Assembly (NCBI GenBank): GCA_024867545.1 | Contig: JANFNE010000028.1 | Coordinates: 558,001-622,000, forward strand | Length of the DNA: 64,000 nucleotides | Origin: Phytopythium helicoides | Lineage: Eukaryota > Oomycota > Peronosporomycetes > Pythiales > Pythiaceae | Direction: 5' to 3' | In this document: piece after piece, positions 23,401 through 34,296 of the stretch | Position numbering within the stretch: the first letter of the stretch is position 1 | Layout: each line of letters starts with the position of its first letter | The notes under the pieces: generated by a model | Databases searched by the model: none | Seen by the model: the letters and a program-made list of their open reading frames with translations, nothing else | Told to the model about the DNA's origin: nothing | Made by a program: the position numbers and the translations under genes

Positions 23401-26400
23401 CAAGCATGCTGCAGAGAGCGCACCTCTAGCGGTCAATTTGGATACTGGTGGATGACCAGACACCAACGCCATAAAAGCTCGCTGGAGAGGCATAGATGGT
23501 ATCGGCAAGTGCTCGTTTGAATGTACTCGAGCAGAATTTACAATCACGTCTTCTTTTTTGTCTTGTGAACCCTGGATTTTAACATTTTGGCCGGATGGTA
23601 CGAGCAGTTGGACAAGTATTCGAAGCACAACATTGCTAGACTGGCAAACCGATGTGAAAAATGACTCACTGATTTCGACTTGAAACGACAGCTGATCGAG
23701 TACAATCGAATTGATAGCGCGAGCTTCCTCGTTCTCCACCCATACGTTGTGTATCATTAAACTTCCTAATATCTCCCACGCTTGTGAAAGGCACGCTTTA
23801 TCCGAGTTTGTAAACCCGCAAGGGGTAGGCAACGCAAATTGCTGAAAAGTTCCCGTTCCTGGGGACCAGACAACATCATAGTATTTCGTATCCCTGATGC
23901 TGATATTAGACACGTAGGCTATAAGGGGAGTGTAGACATTGCAATTTGTACTGTATTGTCGAAGAACGCGCTTGAATTTTTGTACCGAACGTGGCAAGAA
24001 TAGTTGGCGAGCAAACACTGGATAGTCTTGAGCTAATGACAGTAAGATACGGACAGCCAACAATATCTCAACTTCGGCGTACGGGCTGCTTTCACTTCGA
24101 CTGATGATCTCTAATAGCGTGTTATCAAACCCGTCAACTGCTCCACTGGTAGCGAAGAAGCCAGTCATGTTCGAGTCTCCAGTTGGAGAAAGTACTGACA
24201 ACGGATTTGACACTCCACCACTCTCTGATGGCTTCTCTTTCCGCTTCGACTTTGCACCCCCTGTGCTGGGTTGGGCAAATACCCCGTTTACTATAGTCTC
24301 AGCAATGCTATCGATAGGAAGCACCTTGCTTTGTTGCCTCTCAGTCGCGTCTTGTTCAATCTCATGAAGCAAGAACTGTAGCATTACTACACGAATGCAG
24401 CCTTCGTTGACATGTGCTGCATCGGGTGACAGTGACAGCAGGAGCATCTCTGTGATACTGCTAATATCATCAGGATGACTTTCAACACGAAGATAAGATC
24501 GTATTAGTAGTAACAAGTTCTGCAAAACGTCATCGAAGCGCTGATCAGAAAACTGGGGATAGCACCACCGAATTTGAAGAGCAGACGGAGTATCTAACGT
24601 GCATTCCATGCTACTCAGCTCAGCCAAATAAACCAACATCCATGACATAATGTCTGCGCGTCGCAATTGGCGAGCATTAAAAAGCGCGTTTGGATTAGAT
24701 GGCAAAACAAGGTCGACCAAATATCCAAGTAGTTGGCATTGGAGAGCTTGGTTCAATTGATTGCGAAACTCAGTGCATAGCAGAATTTGAGTAAGTGCGG
24801 CGTAGTCAACAATCGTTGGGACTGATCCAGTTGGGGTTGTAGTTCCGCTCTGATTTGATGTTTCTACAATTGTCGAAGATTTCGTTAAGTCCGACGAAAA
24901 TTTTCCTGTTACTGCGAGTCGTACGACAGCTTTCAGAACTACTGCATCGATCAATTTTGAGCGAGCACAGAGCAAGTTGGTAACTAGAGCGTATCCATTT
25001 ATCTCCAGGCACTCGGCCATGCACGACGGGTTGCGGCGTACGACGCGAGCAAGAAGTCGAAGAACAATATTTAGCTCAGTCGCGCGCCAAGAGTTCTCTA
25101 GCAATGGAAACAGCAGTTGGCTAAGACCTCCAACCGATGGCAATAGTTTGGCAAGATCGAGTGGGTACGACGCTTCCGTCCCGACGAATTGAATTTGTGT
25201 GTGAGCAATAATCTGTGATTTGGTCTGCGCGTGATACTTCGTATTGAGAGAAAACAAAACTTCTTCATCAAGAAGCTTGAACGAGCTCAGAACTTGAAGA
25301 ATCTCGATACCTAGCGCACTCATAGCACAATCATGCTTCACAAAGCTCTGGAATCCTTCGAGTTTAAGGTTTTCCTTACGGGAAGTGTTAGAGGGATTGG
25401 TTATGCGGGAGTTATCGTTAGATGGTTCTTCTCTTGCGGATACAGCATCAACTGTGTCGGTTGCTGGTCCAGTCTCAAACACCAATTCATTCCACGTTCG
25501 TTGACTAGCTCTCACCAGCTTTGTCAGTTGCAGGCGCTTAGCTGCACGAACAATTTCTACACGGCGCCTTGTCGTTCGATCAAGTTGCGAAACTGCGAGG
25601 GCCTCAGGCCAATCTCCAATCGATCGGTATGCATATCCACTGAATCGCCCACCAAACGATGGCCCGAGAAGAAACATGCAGGCGATTGAACTGCTTGGGA
25701 GGATATCTTCTACGAGCCACGCGGGACCTATACTCCATGGCAAGGCGGGGTATGTCCCACAGATTTGAATGTCTTTTCCGATAAAGGCTTGCATAGTTCC
25801 AACTGAGGGAGCGGATGGATAGGTTAGTTTTTTTGTTGCTACCTCAAGCCCATCAACGAACAACGTAAGCAGTGAGCTTCCAACTACTGACTTGCGATGT
25901 GTGAACGCGAAGTGGTGCCATTGCGATGGCTTTTCAGTCAATTCACTAGCAGGCGCGATTTTACCGCTTGAGTGTGAGTCGTTGCTCCCTTGTCTCGCTC
26001 TCAAGAGTTCAATATCAACGCTCTTGAACACCGCCGAGGTTCGCTTTGGATTCGGATTCATATTTGGACCTGCACTAACTGAGCCTGTGTCGACACGAAG
26101 TAATCCAGTTCCTCTCTCAAAAAATATGCGAACAAAACAGCCAGACGATTCCATGGAGTAGACAGACAGAATGCATGCAGCACCATCTAGATCCGTCTCC
26201 GTAGAAGTGTCAGCTGTCTGCTCAGGGGAGACAAAAAGAACCTCGTTATCTTTGTTGAGGTCGCCTGATATCTTTTGACGGGTTGTAACGTTACTAATAC
26301 TTTCTGACTGCTGCATTGCCCTCCACCACATCTCTGTGTCTTCTATAGATTTGCAGCGCGCAATATACCGCTTCTCGTGAGACCAGAAATAAAAGTCTGA

Positions 26401-29400
26401 TACGCCGTTGCGGGCAACTGCAGTCACATCGAGAGATAACAGCGGCTTTTCGCTTCGAGATGCACTTTCACTCGACGAAAAAAGCATAAGAGAAGCGCCG
26501 ACAAGGACACCGAAGGAGTTTTCATGCTCAGTGTCGTCTCCATCTAGACGAACGGACAGACTCCCCTCGCAAAGCGCAACACATACAGTGCCTCCATCTG
26601 ACGATCCAGAAGCTGTCGCTGCCAGATGAGGCGCAGTGTCCATATTACTTATGACGAGCTACACTCTCCGGTTCCTCTGTAGAGTGAGACTTCCCTGACG
26701 GTGGAAATCGAAGCCAGCATGAGAATGAGTATCCTGATGAAGGGGGCCATATTCGGTCGGTAGAGTTGACAACATGTACATAGCCCGATGCCATTCGAGT
26801 TTTGACATGGGTTCCTACTTTCGTTTGAGGAACTGTAGACGAGTTCAGAACTCGCTCAAATAGTCGTAGTCCAATTTCCGGAGGGGGAGTTACTTTTAGA
26901 GACGGATCAATCCCTTCAACAGCATCTGACATGTATCCATTTGAGAGTAGCAGTGGCATCCCTTTACCAATGATGCGCATGAACTCTCGGAGATGGGAAA
27001 TTGCAAGTTCTTCTTTTACAAGCTCCACCAAAAACGATATGATCGGATCTTTTAGAGGATGCTCATCGTCCAGTAGCATAGACATAATTGAAGCGTCTGC
27101 GATCCACTTGAAGACACCGGCATTCACAAGTAACGATACTTGTTTCTTTTTGGAAAATCCAACCTCGTCGTTTGATAGCAGCTTCAAGAGCAGGCGGTTT
27201 AATGTACTGATAGCGTCTTCTACCGGAAGACTCGGTAGTAGCTGGAATATTACTTGTACAGCGTCTCCATTGCGGATTTTGTTTCGAGGCGAAGTATTTC
27301 CGGTTATCAGCTCGAAGATCCGGTTCAGGACAAATGGTAGCAGAGGTGTCGTAAGAACTCCAGAGTTAGAAAGACAGCTCGCAAGCGCTGAGTATCCAAT
27401 CTGATGCTGAAAATGCAATAGGTTTGCGCTGACTGCTGTCTGTGGATCTAGTGTCGTACTAAATATCCCAAGGATCGAATCTAAAATTCGGCACTTAGTA
27501 TCTTCGACTGTGCAGCCCGCTAAATTCAATGACGATAGCAATGCAATCAGAATCTCATACCCTTGTGACTCTCGCCAAGCAGTCCAAACGAATTCTCCAT
27601 TTCCTAGCATGAGCGCTATTACTTCCAAGAGCGGCAATTGCTTTTCTGTGGAGCCACGGAATCCCTGAAGCAATCCGAGGAGCTTGCTAAAATCAGACTC
27701 GACTCCAGCGCGAAGTATCCTCACATCTTCTTCCATTTGAGTAGACGCATCTGGATTGAATTCAGTCACCTTGAACCCAGCAAGCTCGATGAATGGCTCC
27801 AGCACAGGCGACCTCTTCACACTCCCACAACAGGCTTGGCTTTTCGCGTCCTCATTTGGTATTAGTGCTTCAATTAGCACATACAGTGATAGATGCATGT
27901 TCAATTGCCGGAACTCAACGCATGCCTGCAAATCGTCGTGAAGCATGCTGCTAAGTAAAGCACACCATAAACTCAAATGAATTTCTAAATGTGACAAATA
28001 CAATGTAGCTTGGCTGGGCTGGATAGTTAGTAGCACGTTTGCGATCTTAGACAAGTATGCATACACTCCGCGCTCAAGCAATCCAAATCGCTGAAGCTCT
28101 GCCTTGAAAGCGTCAACTGGAGAGTCCCTAACAATTTTGGTAATGCAAGTGCATAACATCACCGAGATTGGCGATGACGCCAGATGCGATAAACGCTCAG
28201 GATCAGACGCAGCCGAAGTACCACTGCATTCATCGTTCTCTCTGGTAGAGTCAAATTCTTCCGTCTGATCACTTTCTGCTCTGTCTTGCTGTGGAATAAT
28301 CAAATCTTGAGTTTCAAGAGTTGTATGCTCAATAAATAAGTTGCAAAGTACCGAGAGAATGTCCATGGGCAGCACGGTTTCCGGTTTCGCAGCACCACAT
28401 ACGTACTCGACAATACGGAGCACAATGATTTGCCCATCCTCGAACGGAATCCATGGAAGTTGGGTCAAGACGAGTGCCAACATCTGCGTCTTTGGCTCCA
28501 AGCTGACAAAATTGTCGTAGTCACTCGTGTAAACGTGGAGAATGGTCGTTAGCAATTGCAAAACAAGCTGCTCACCACAAAGTGAACTGCCTTCAACTTG
28601 AGCCCCACTTTCCCTTTGCTTATCCAGATCAATAACACTGCTCAGAAGAACATCTCGCATAGTCGTAAATGCGCTGGCATTGCGAGCGCCACATGTACTT
28701 ACAGTCGCCATGCTTTCATCGTCGCCACAGACCCCAGAGAATCCGGTACCGAGTGGAAGAAGCAGAGTGAAGAGATATAGATATGTCGAGATGTCACTTT
28801 CCTCGCAATTTTTGAGCTGCTCGCCAAGCAGTGAGTATCCGCCAGATGATTGGAACTCGCCAAGTAGCACAAGTGAATATCGGCAAGTCTTGTGCAGAAC
28901 GTAAATAAGTACCTTGAGCCCTGTCAGTGGCGAATACGATGGTAGACAGTAAGTCTCCACCTTCTCTACAGAAGCCCCGGCAGGGTCTGTAGTAGAACTG
29001 GCCGTATCGTCACCACGAGTTAACACATTGGCGTCGGCACTTTTGTTGAGTCCAAGCGCGTCACTAACTGCTTCGATAACCGCTTGGTCTCCTTTACTCC
29101 GATCGCTGCCATTCTCACACTTCTCGGCAGCATCAGTATCACCTGTCAGTAATCGCAGCGCCTTGTCTGCATTTACTCGGGTTATCGGTGTTGCATTTGC
29201 ATAGTTGGCCATTAGGCGGACTGTTTTCGCAATAATGTTGCAGTCATGCAAATACCAAACGAGCGCGGCGCTAAAGTTTTTGTCCGGGACGCTAGCTAGA
29301 GCCTGGCAAGCAAGGTCTCGCATGAAGAGCGCAGAAGAAGGATATTCTTCCGCTGCCAGCTGAACCAAGTTTGGCAACTCACATCGGTACTTCTCTATCA

Positions 29401-30246
29401 ACTCCGTGCTGGATGCCACCGCCACCACGCACACCATCAGAAACTCCAGTCCCCGCTCCATTGAATCCACTCGGCTGCTGTCTTCCGAAGCATCAGATAC
29501 TGTTTGCAAGCGTTTGAGTTCCAACTCCAGCATGTGTACCCGGGTCTTCCCTACAAAGTCAAGCAGCAAGGATGGAAACGCCGCTCGATCGCACAGGGCT
29601 CGCCCATCATGGGATGCAAAGTAAAACTTGAGCGCATCGAGTGGCGAGTGTTCGGCTACGACACACAGTCGTCCGTAAGTGTAATCTACAGAGCGAGACC
29701 AGAAGTGCGCACCTTGCTCGTCCAGCTTGTCACCCGCGAGCACCGCGAAGCTCAGCAGGTCGTCCATCTCGTTGGTAATCTCTTGTCCCTCCAGCATCTT
29801 GGGAATCCTGCGACAACGCCACGACTTCATCAGCGTGCTGTGATACTCGAGGGCGTAGCGAGAACACGCACATGGCCTTCATGCGGCTGGCGATCTCTTT
29901 CAGCAGCATGTCCAGGTTCTGCCTGAAGACCTGGAGCTGGGTCAGCACCCCAGTCGACCCTTTCCTCCAATTGATGGCGGCGCCAAACCTTCGGGGGCGT
30001 CGGGACTGCCGACACCGGTGCCACGGCCGACGCCGACGCCCGTGCGGCCGCGTTGCTGCCGAAGAAGCTGGCCCACGACCCCCGCGGGCCTGTGCGGTAG
30101 ATCCAGTTGTGGTCCTTGCCCTTGGCCCCCGCCGACGCCACCGACACACCCACCGTCGGCGACACGCGCGCCGAGCCGTCGTCCTTCGGGGGACTTGCGG
30201 GCTGCGCCGCGTGGCGCTGGAAGATGCCGCCTAGCAGCTTCTTCAT
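17491..30246 (-). CDS. Giant BEACH/WD40 protein (neurobeachin/LvsA type), several apparent frame breaks
   Basis: All coding segments from 30246 down to 17491 read as one protein of about 4000 residues. Order: short N-terminus (MKKLLGGIFQRH), long helical ARM-like region (29.8-26.7 kb), ConA/LamG-like domain (WHHFAFTH, about 25.9 kb), more helices, the pre-BEACH motif RLDFTEGPQRMRIRLMRNY (about 21.55 kb), PH-BEACH domain (20.3-19.9 kb), BEACH domain (19.85-19.1 kb, with NFEYLIHLN, YPVFPWV, FHYGTHYS and LIPEFYFLPEFL), and WD40 repeats to the end. BEACH proteins act in vesicle and lysosome traffic. Convincing introns: 21123-21185, 18212-18273, 17908-17974. The frame also changes by one base near 29985, 29870, 23085, 21930, 21640 and 21500; near 26645 a 46-nt intron could explain it. 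Sequence errors or a decaying gene are both possible. Confidence 0.85.
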
Positions 30247-31172
30247 GGCGGCGACCCGTCCAGCTCTGCGTGCTGCCGGCAGGAGGCGCCTGTCTCGGGG
30301 ATGCGAGTGATGGTCGCTTCAACCGCCGGCCTTGAAGCGACCATTGAGCGGCGGAGTCGACTGCGAAGTGTGTCAAGGACTGCAACGTTGGACAGCAGGA
30401 CGGCGGCTCGATGGAGCAATGTTGGGTCTGAGGCCTCGATTTTCATCGACGAAGCCATCATCATGGTCCTAACCTTGGTGAAAGGTGTGGTTGCGGCATT
30501 GGTGATATTTGACCACGAGTTTTACGGAGATCTCTAGGCCGCCGCGACACCGGTGCCAACAAGAGCTCAGTCTCGAAACCACGCGACGGCAGCTCGCGTT
30601 GTGCTTGCGCGGGTGGCAAGTTGCCACTGGCAACGATGCACCAACTCATAGATTTGCCCGCTGCTCACCGACCCATGAAAAGCCATTACATTCGCAGTGG
30701 CAGCCTCACCTCAGGCGTCTAGCTCGAGCTTCCCGCAGTCGAGGAGGATTGTTGAGCGTCCATCCGCCCTCATGCGGACGCCGCAGCCATCGATCAGCGT
30801 CCAGTGGCGGAGCTGACGTACCACCGCAGGTGAGTCATGCTGCCCGCGTCTGACGTACCCCCTCGCCCGCACCGCCAGATCAGACCGCAGCATGACGAAC
30901 AGGACAGTCGGAAAGACTCTCCGGCTGGCACCATTTGCTGCCAGGTGCTCCTCAACGCCCCCATGGACGCTCCACACGCCGCCACCATCCATCCATTCAA
31001 GTCGGTGTTGAAGCGCGACCGCTGGCTCCGCGAGGGGTGCGCACTTAGCGGCGGTGAGCCATGTTGTCTGATATCGCACTTAGCGGCTGATTTTTTTGTA
31101 TGTACCAGCGGCGCGCGTGTTGCCATGTATCATCACGCTCGGATCGGCGGGGCGGCCGCGCCCATTGCCGCC
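30247..31172. other. Divergent intergenic region between BEACH and BED-dehydrogenase genes
   Basis: About 925 bp. The frame of the BED gene is open from 30837, but the Pro/His/Arg-rich translation before 31173 looks non-coding. The region holds a 13-bp perfect inverted repeat at 30310-30344 and otherwise no recognised element. Both flanking genes start outward from it, so their promoters are here. Confidence 0.5.
30310..30344. repeat. 13-bp perfect inverted repeat (hairpin)
   Basis: ATGGTCGCTTCAA at 30310-30322 and its exact reverse complement at 30332-30344, separated by a 9-base GC-only loop. It lies about 65 bp upstream of the BEACH start codon. It could be an operator-like site, an RNA hairpin in the 5' leader, or chance. 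Confidence 0.85.
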
Positions 31173-32762
31173 ATGGACGAGGGCGAGACGGAGGCCGAGA
31201 CCGTGGCGCTGCTGCAGGCCACGGACGTGCGCGACCTGTTCCCGACCTTCTCGGCCGACGACGCGGGCTCGCGCGTCTGCGGGCTCTGCCGCATGCGCCT
31301 CAAGGACAAGACGCACAACCTCACGCGCCACCTCGAGCGCCACCACCCGGCCGCGCTGCTGCAGCTGCTAGAACAGCGCGCGCAGGTCTCCCCCAGCGCA
31401 GTCGCACGCCGCCCGACCGCCAAGAAGACGCCCAGGCCCGCACCCGTGCCCAGCCAGCGGCCCGACGAGCCAGACGAGGCCTGGACACAGCGGCTCGAGA
31501 GCGCCAACCGCGCGCTCGCCAAGTGGCTCGCACACGAGCAGCTGCCCGTCGAGCTCCTCGACAGTGCAGACTTTCGCCTGTTCGTGCAGACGCTCAACCA
31601 GGACTTCGTGCCGACCACGGCAGGACAGCTGCCTGACCTCCTCGTGGAGCACGAGACACTTAGAAGCAGAGCAGACGCGCCAGCGCATGCGCGGGCACTG
31701 CGAGCGACCAGTAGAACGACCCAAGACCCGCCGAACGTGCAGTACCAAACGCTCGCGTGCAGACCACTAGCCGCGGGTGAGGCACGGATACAAGTGCTGG
31801 CGGCAGCAGCTTCGTTAGCCGACGCCCAAGCCTGTCGCGGCACGCTGCGTGGCCACAACGGCACCCTCGGCAAGGCACTTGTTGGCGTCGTGGTCGACCT
31901 TGTGCCAGACCCAGCAGCCAGGCACCATGAAGGCGACGTTCTGCCCGTCCAAGTGAACGACCGGGTCGTCGCATCAGCGTACGTCCCGTGCAGAGCGTGT
32001 CCACACGAGTGCCACCACCTGCCTGAGTGCATGGGCATGACATCCGCAACCGGCACGCTCTCCGAGTTTGTCACGCTGCCGATCGCGAATTTGCACGTCG
32101 TGCCCCCATCCCTCGCCGACGAGCTGCTGCTGCTGGCTGACGACCTGTCGGTGGGCGTGGCCATTGGCCAGGAGCTGCGCGGCCGAGACGTCCGGCGGTT
32201 GGCAATTGCGAGCGGCCCGCACAGCGGGTGCCTCGCGAACGCCATCGCATTGTACCTGCACCAGACTCTAGAGCTACCGCTAGACAGCATTCACATCGCG
32301 GCAGCCTCAGCCGCGGCCGTGCTGGCGCCCGTCGCGTTCATGGACCTGACCGAGCCGCAGCACCTGGACGTGCACGGCGAGTTCGACGCCGTCGTGGACC
32401 TGGGCGGCTCGGAGGAGTCCATCAACTGGTGCATCCACGCCACGCGACCCATGGGCTGCCTGCTCCTCGTGGACGCCGCGCGCGTGGACCCGTCGGCCGG
32501 CGACGCCGCCGCCATCCCCATGGACGTGAACGCGGTCGTTGTGAACGAGCTGGACGTCGTGGGCGTCGCCGACTGCCGCGACGAGCTGCCCGAGGCCGTG
32601 GCGTTCGTGGCGCGCGCAGCAAGAGACGCCGACACGGCTGCGCGGCTGCGTGCACTGCTGCTGCCGCTGCCCGCGGCGTTCCCAGCGGCGCGCGAGCTGC
32701 TGCGGCGCGCGTCCGACGCCGCCATGCAGGCGCAGTACCTGGTCGTGCATGTGGCGGGGTAA
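31173..32762 (+). CDS. BED zinc finger fused to a medium-chain dehydrogenase/reductase-like domain
   Basis: Single exon, 529 codons from the ATG at 31173 (GCCGCCATGG context). Residues about 18-60 form a BED-type finger: C36, C39, H53, H57/H58. Residues about 110-160 (LAKWLAHEQLPVELL, then FRLFVQTLN) resemble the segment that follows the BED finger in hAT transposases. From about residue 190 the protein looks like a GroES-like/Rossmann medium-chain dehydrogenase: GVVVDLVPD, DRVVASAYVPC with a Cys cluster where the structural zinc lobe sits, then TGTLSEFVTLP and a coenzyme-domain-like C-terminus ending QAQYLVVHVAG. The glycine-rich NAD(P) loop is poor (IASGPHSGC), so activity is uncertain. Proposed origin: capture of a transposase DNA-binding end. 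The neighbour downstream is also a BED fusion. Confidence 0.75.
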   Translation: MDEGETEAETVALLQATDVRDLFPTFSADDAGSRVCGLCRMRLKDKTHNLTRHLERHHPAALLQLLEQRAQVSPSAVARRPTAKKTPRPAPVPSQRPDEPDEAWTQRLESANRALAKWLAHEQLPVELLDSADFRLFVQTLNQDFVPTTAGQLPDLLVEHETLRSRADAPAHARALRATSRTTQDPPNVQYQTLACRPLAAGEARIQVLAAAASLADAQACRGTLRGHNGTLGKALVGVVVDLVPDPAARHHEGDVLPVQVNDRVVASAYVPCRACPHECHHLPECMGMTSATGTLSEFVTLPIANLHVVPPSLADELLLLADDLSVGVAIGQELRGRDVRRLAIASGPHSGCLANAIALYLHQTLELPLDSIHIAAASAAAVLAPVAFMDLTEPQHLDVHGEFDAVVDLGGSEESINWCIHATRPMGCLLLVDAARVDPSAGDAAAIPMDVNAVVVNELDVVGVADCRDELPEAVAFVARAARDADTAARLRALLLPLPAAFPAARELLRRASDAAMQAQYLVVHVAG

Positions 32763-32959
32763 AGTTCGCAGTAAAATACTTTTTTTCGACCAATGGGTGC
32801 GGCAGCGGCGTTTGAATTCGGCCAATCCGCGCGCCGCGCTCGTAGTGGCGCGTTTTTCTTCGCGCGTGACTTGTGCTGAGTATGGCGCCGCCGCGGTGCC
32901 ACCGGCGGCATTCCGAAGAAAACCGCCGAGGGGGAAAATTACCCGCCGCAGGTCGCCAA
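32763..32959 (+). promoter_or_regulatory. Short promoter interval between the two BED-fusion genes
   Basis: 197 bp between the stop of the BED-dehydrogenase gene and the ATG of the BED-RraA gene, both on the plus strand. Two CCAAT boxes are visible (GACCAATGGG near 32790 and GGCCAATCCG near 32820), consistent with the promoter of the second gene. Confidence 0.45.
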
Positions 32960-34023
32960 ATGGGCCGCAAGCCGAGCAACGTGTACGACTACTTCACGCG
33001 GCTGGAGCCGCTGGACGGCAAGGGACTCGTGCGCTACGAGTGCAAGAAGTGCCAGAAGCAGTACGCGTCCAACGCCACGCGCCTGGCCGAGCACCTCAAG
33101 CAGTCGGGCTGCTCGCCGACCTTCCAGAGCAACCAGCGCCCCGCCGTGCCGGCGTCGGCCGTCGTCGCGCCGCCCAGCGTGCCGCCTGCGCTCGCGGTGC
33201 CCGCCGCCAGTGCGTTCGGCTGATGATGTGCGCGGTGCAAGAGGAGGAGAGGAGGCTAACGGTGGTTTGTGGCGCTCTGCAGGCATGCTGGAGGCCGAGA
33301 TGGCGCTGGATACCGACCTGCTGCTGCGCCTGGCCAAGCTGTCCACGTGCGCCATCGCCGACGCGCTCGCGCAGCTGCGCGTGCAGGCGCACCTGGTTGA
33401 TGTGGACCTCGTGCGCGGCTATGAGGCGCCGCTGGCCATGAACATCTGCGGGCCCGCGCTCACGGTCAAGGTCATGCCGGCCAACGGACCGCTGGTCAAG
33501 AAGCTGCCGTTCAACTACGTCGACACGGCCGAGATGGGCCAGGTGATCGTCATTAGCGCGCCGGAGGGCTGCACCTCCGCTGTGTTTGGCGGGCTGTACG
33601 CCACGGCGGCCAAGGCGCGCAGCGTGGCCGGTGTGGTCACCGACGGCCGCGTGCGCGATGTGCAAGAGTTCTCTGCCATGAACTTCCCCGTCTTCTCGCG
33701 CGGCACGTCGGTGCACGGCCAGCGCAATTCGACGGCCGTCGTCGACGTGGGCTGCCCCATTGTTGTCTCGGGCTGCGTGGTGCGCAACGCCGATATCATC
33801 CGCGCCGACATCAACGGTGTGGTGGTCATCCCGGCCGAACGAGCGCCCGACGTGGCGCTCAAGGCCGAGCTCATTGAGGAGCAGGACAACAAGATCGCCG
33901 AAGCCGTGCAGCAAGGTGAGCCCTTGCAGCGCTCTTTTCAACGCTTTCGCTCGAAGAACGTCTGACCGTGCCGTGGCAGCCAAGAGCCTGCCCTCCTTCC
34001 ACGGCATGTGGCACGACCTGTAG
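32960..34023 (+). CDS. BED zinc finger fused to an RraA-like domain (three exons)
   Basis: Exons 32960-33209, 33283-33915 and 33980-34023 give 308 residues; introns are 73 and 64 nt (the second has a strong GTGAGC donor). The BED finger occupies residues 7-51 (VYDYFTRLEP, then C28, C31, H45, C51). After an Ala/Pro linker, exon 2 encodes an RraA-family fold: STCAIADAL, CGPALTVKV, FGGLYATAAKARSVAGVV, TDGRVRDVQEF with the conserved Arg-Asp, and PVFSRGTS. RraA-fold proteins include RNase E inhibitors in bacteria and metal-dependent 4-hydroxy-4-methyl-2-oxoglutarate aldolases; which applies here cannot be told. Exon 3 adds a short conserved-looking tail (KSLPSFHGMWHDL). The ATG at 32960 starts directly at the finger; an in-frame ATG at 32882 precedes it but adds only basic low-complexity sequence. 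Confidence 0.85.
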
Positions 34024-34296
34024 TGTGGCGCGCGCCCCGCCTCGACTCGACTTCCCCATTTGCTGCGGTGGCGTATTTAGTAGTGTAACGATGATTTTCA
34101 TACATCACGCCGGTATTTTCTTGAGGATTGTGTGTCCTAGCTTCTCGATGTACGGTGATCGACAACAAAGCCGAGATGTAATCGCCGCTGCACTGCTTTC
34201 TCCCGTGTTACAATGCCCTCCACTCGACTTCTAACCTACGCTGGCTGCTCTCGTGTCCGTCCAGCATGGTGCAGCACATACTCCCCTTCTATCCAT
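34024..34296. other. Tail-to-tail spacer of the BED-RraA and RBM8A genes
   Basis: About 270 bp with no gene. The two flanking genes converge on it, so it holds both 3' UTRs. Confidence 0.5.

Noticed and set aside
17491..30246. Programmed frameshifting as the explanation for the BEACH gene breaks
   Set aside because: The sites share no slippery motif and the shifts differ in sign; errors or decay are simpler.
30837..31172. N-terminal extension of the BED-dehydrogenase gene
   Set aside because: The translation is Pro/His/Arg-rich without domain, and the ATG at 31173 has a good context and begins right before the BED finger.
31173..34023. Intact hAT transposon
   Set aside because: Only the BED finger and a short hAT-like helix are present; no catalytic transposase domain or terminal inverted repeats were seen.
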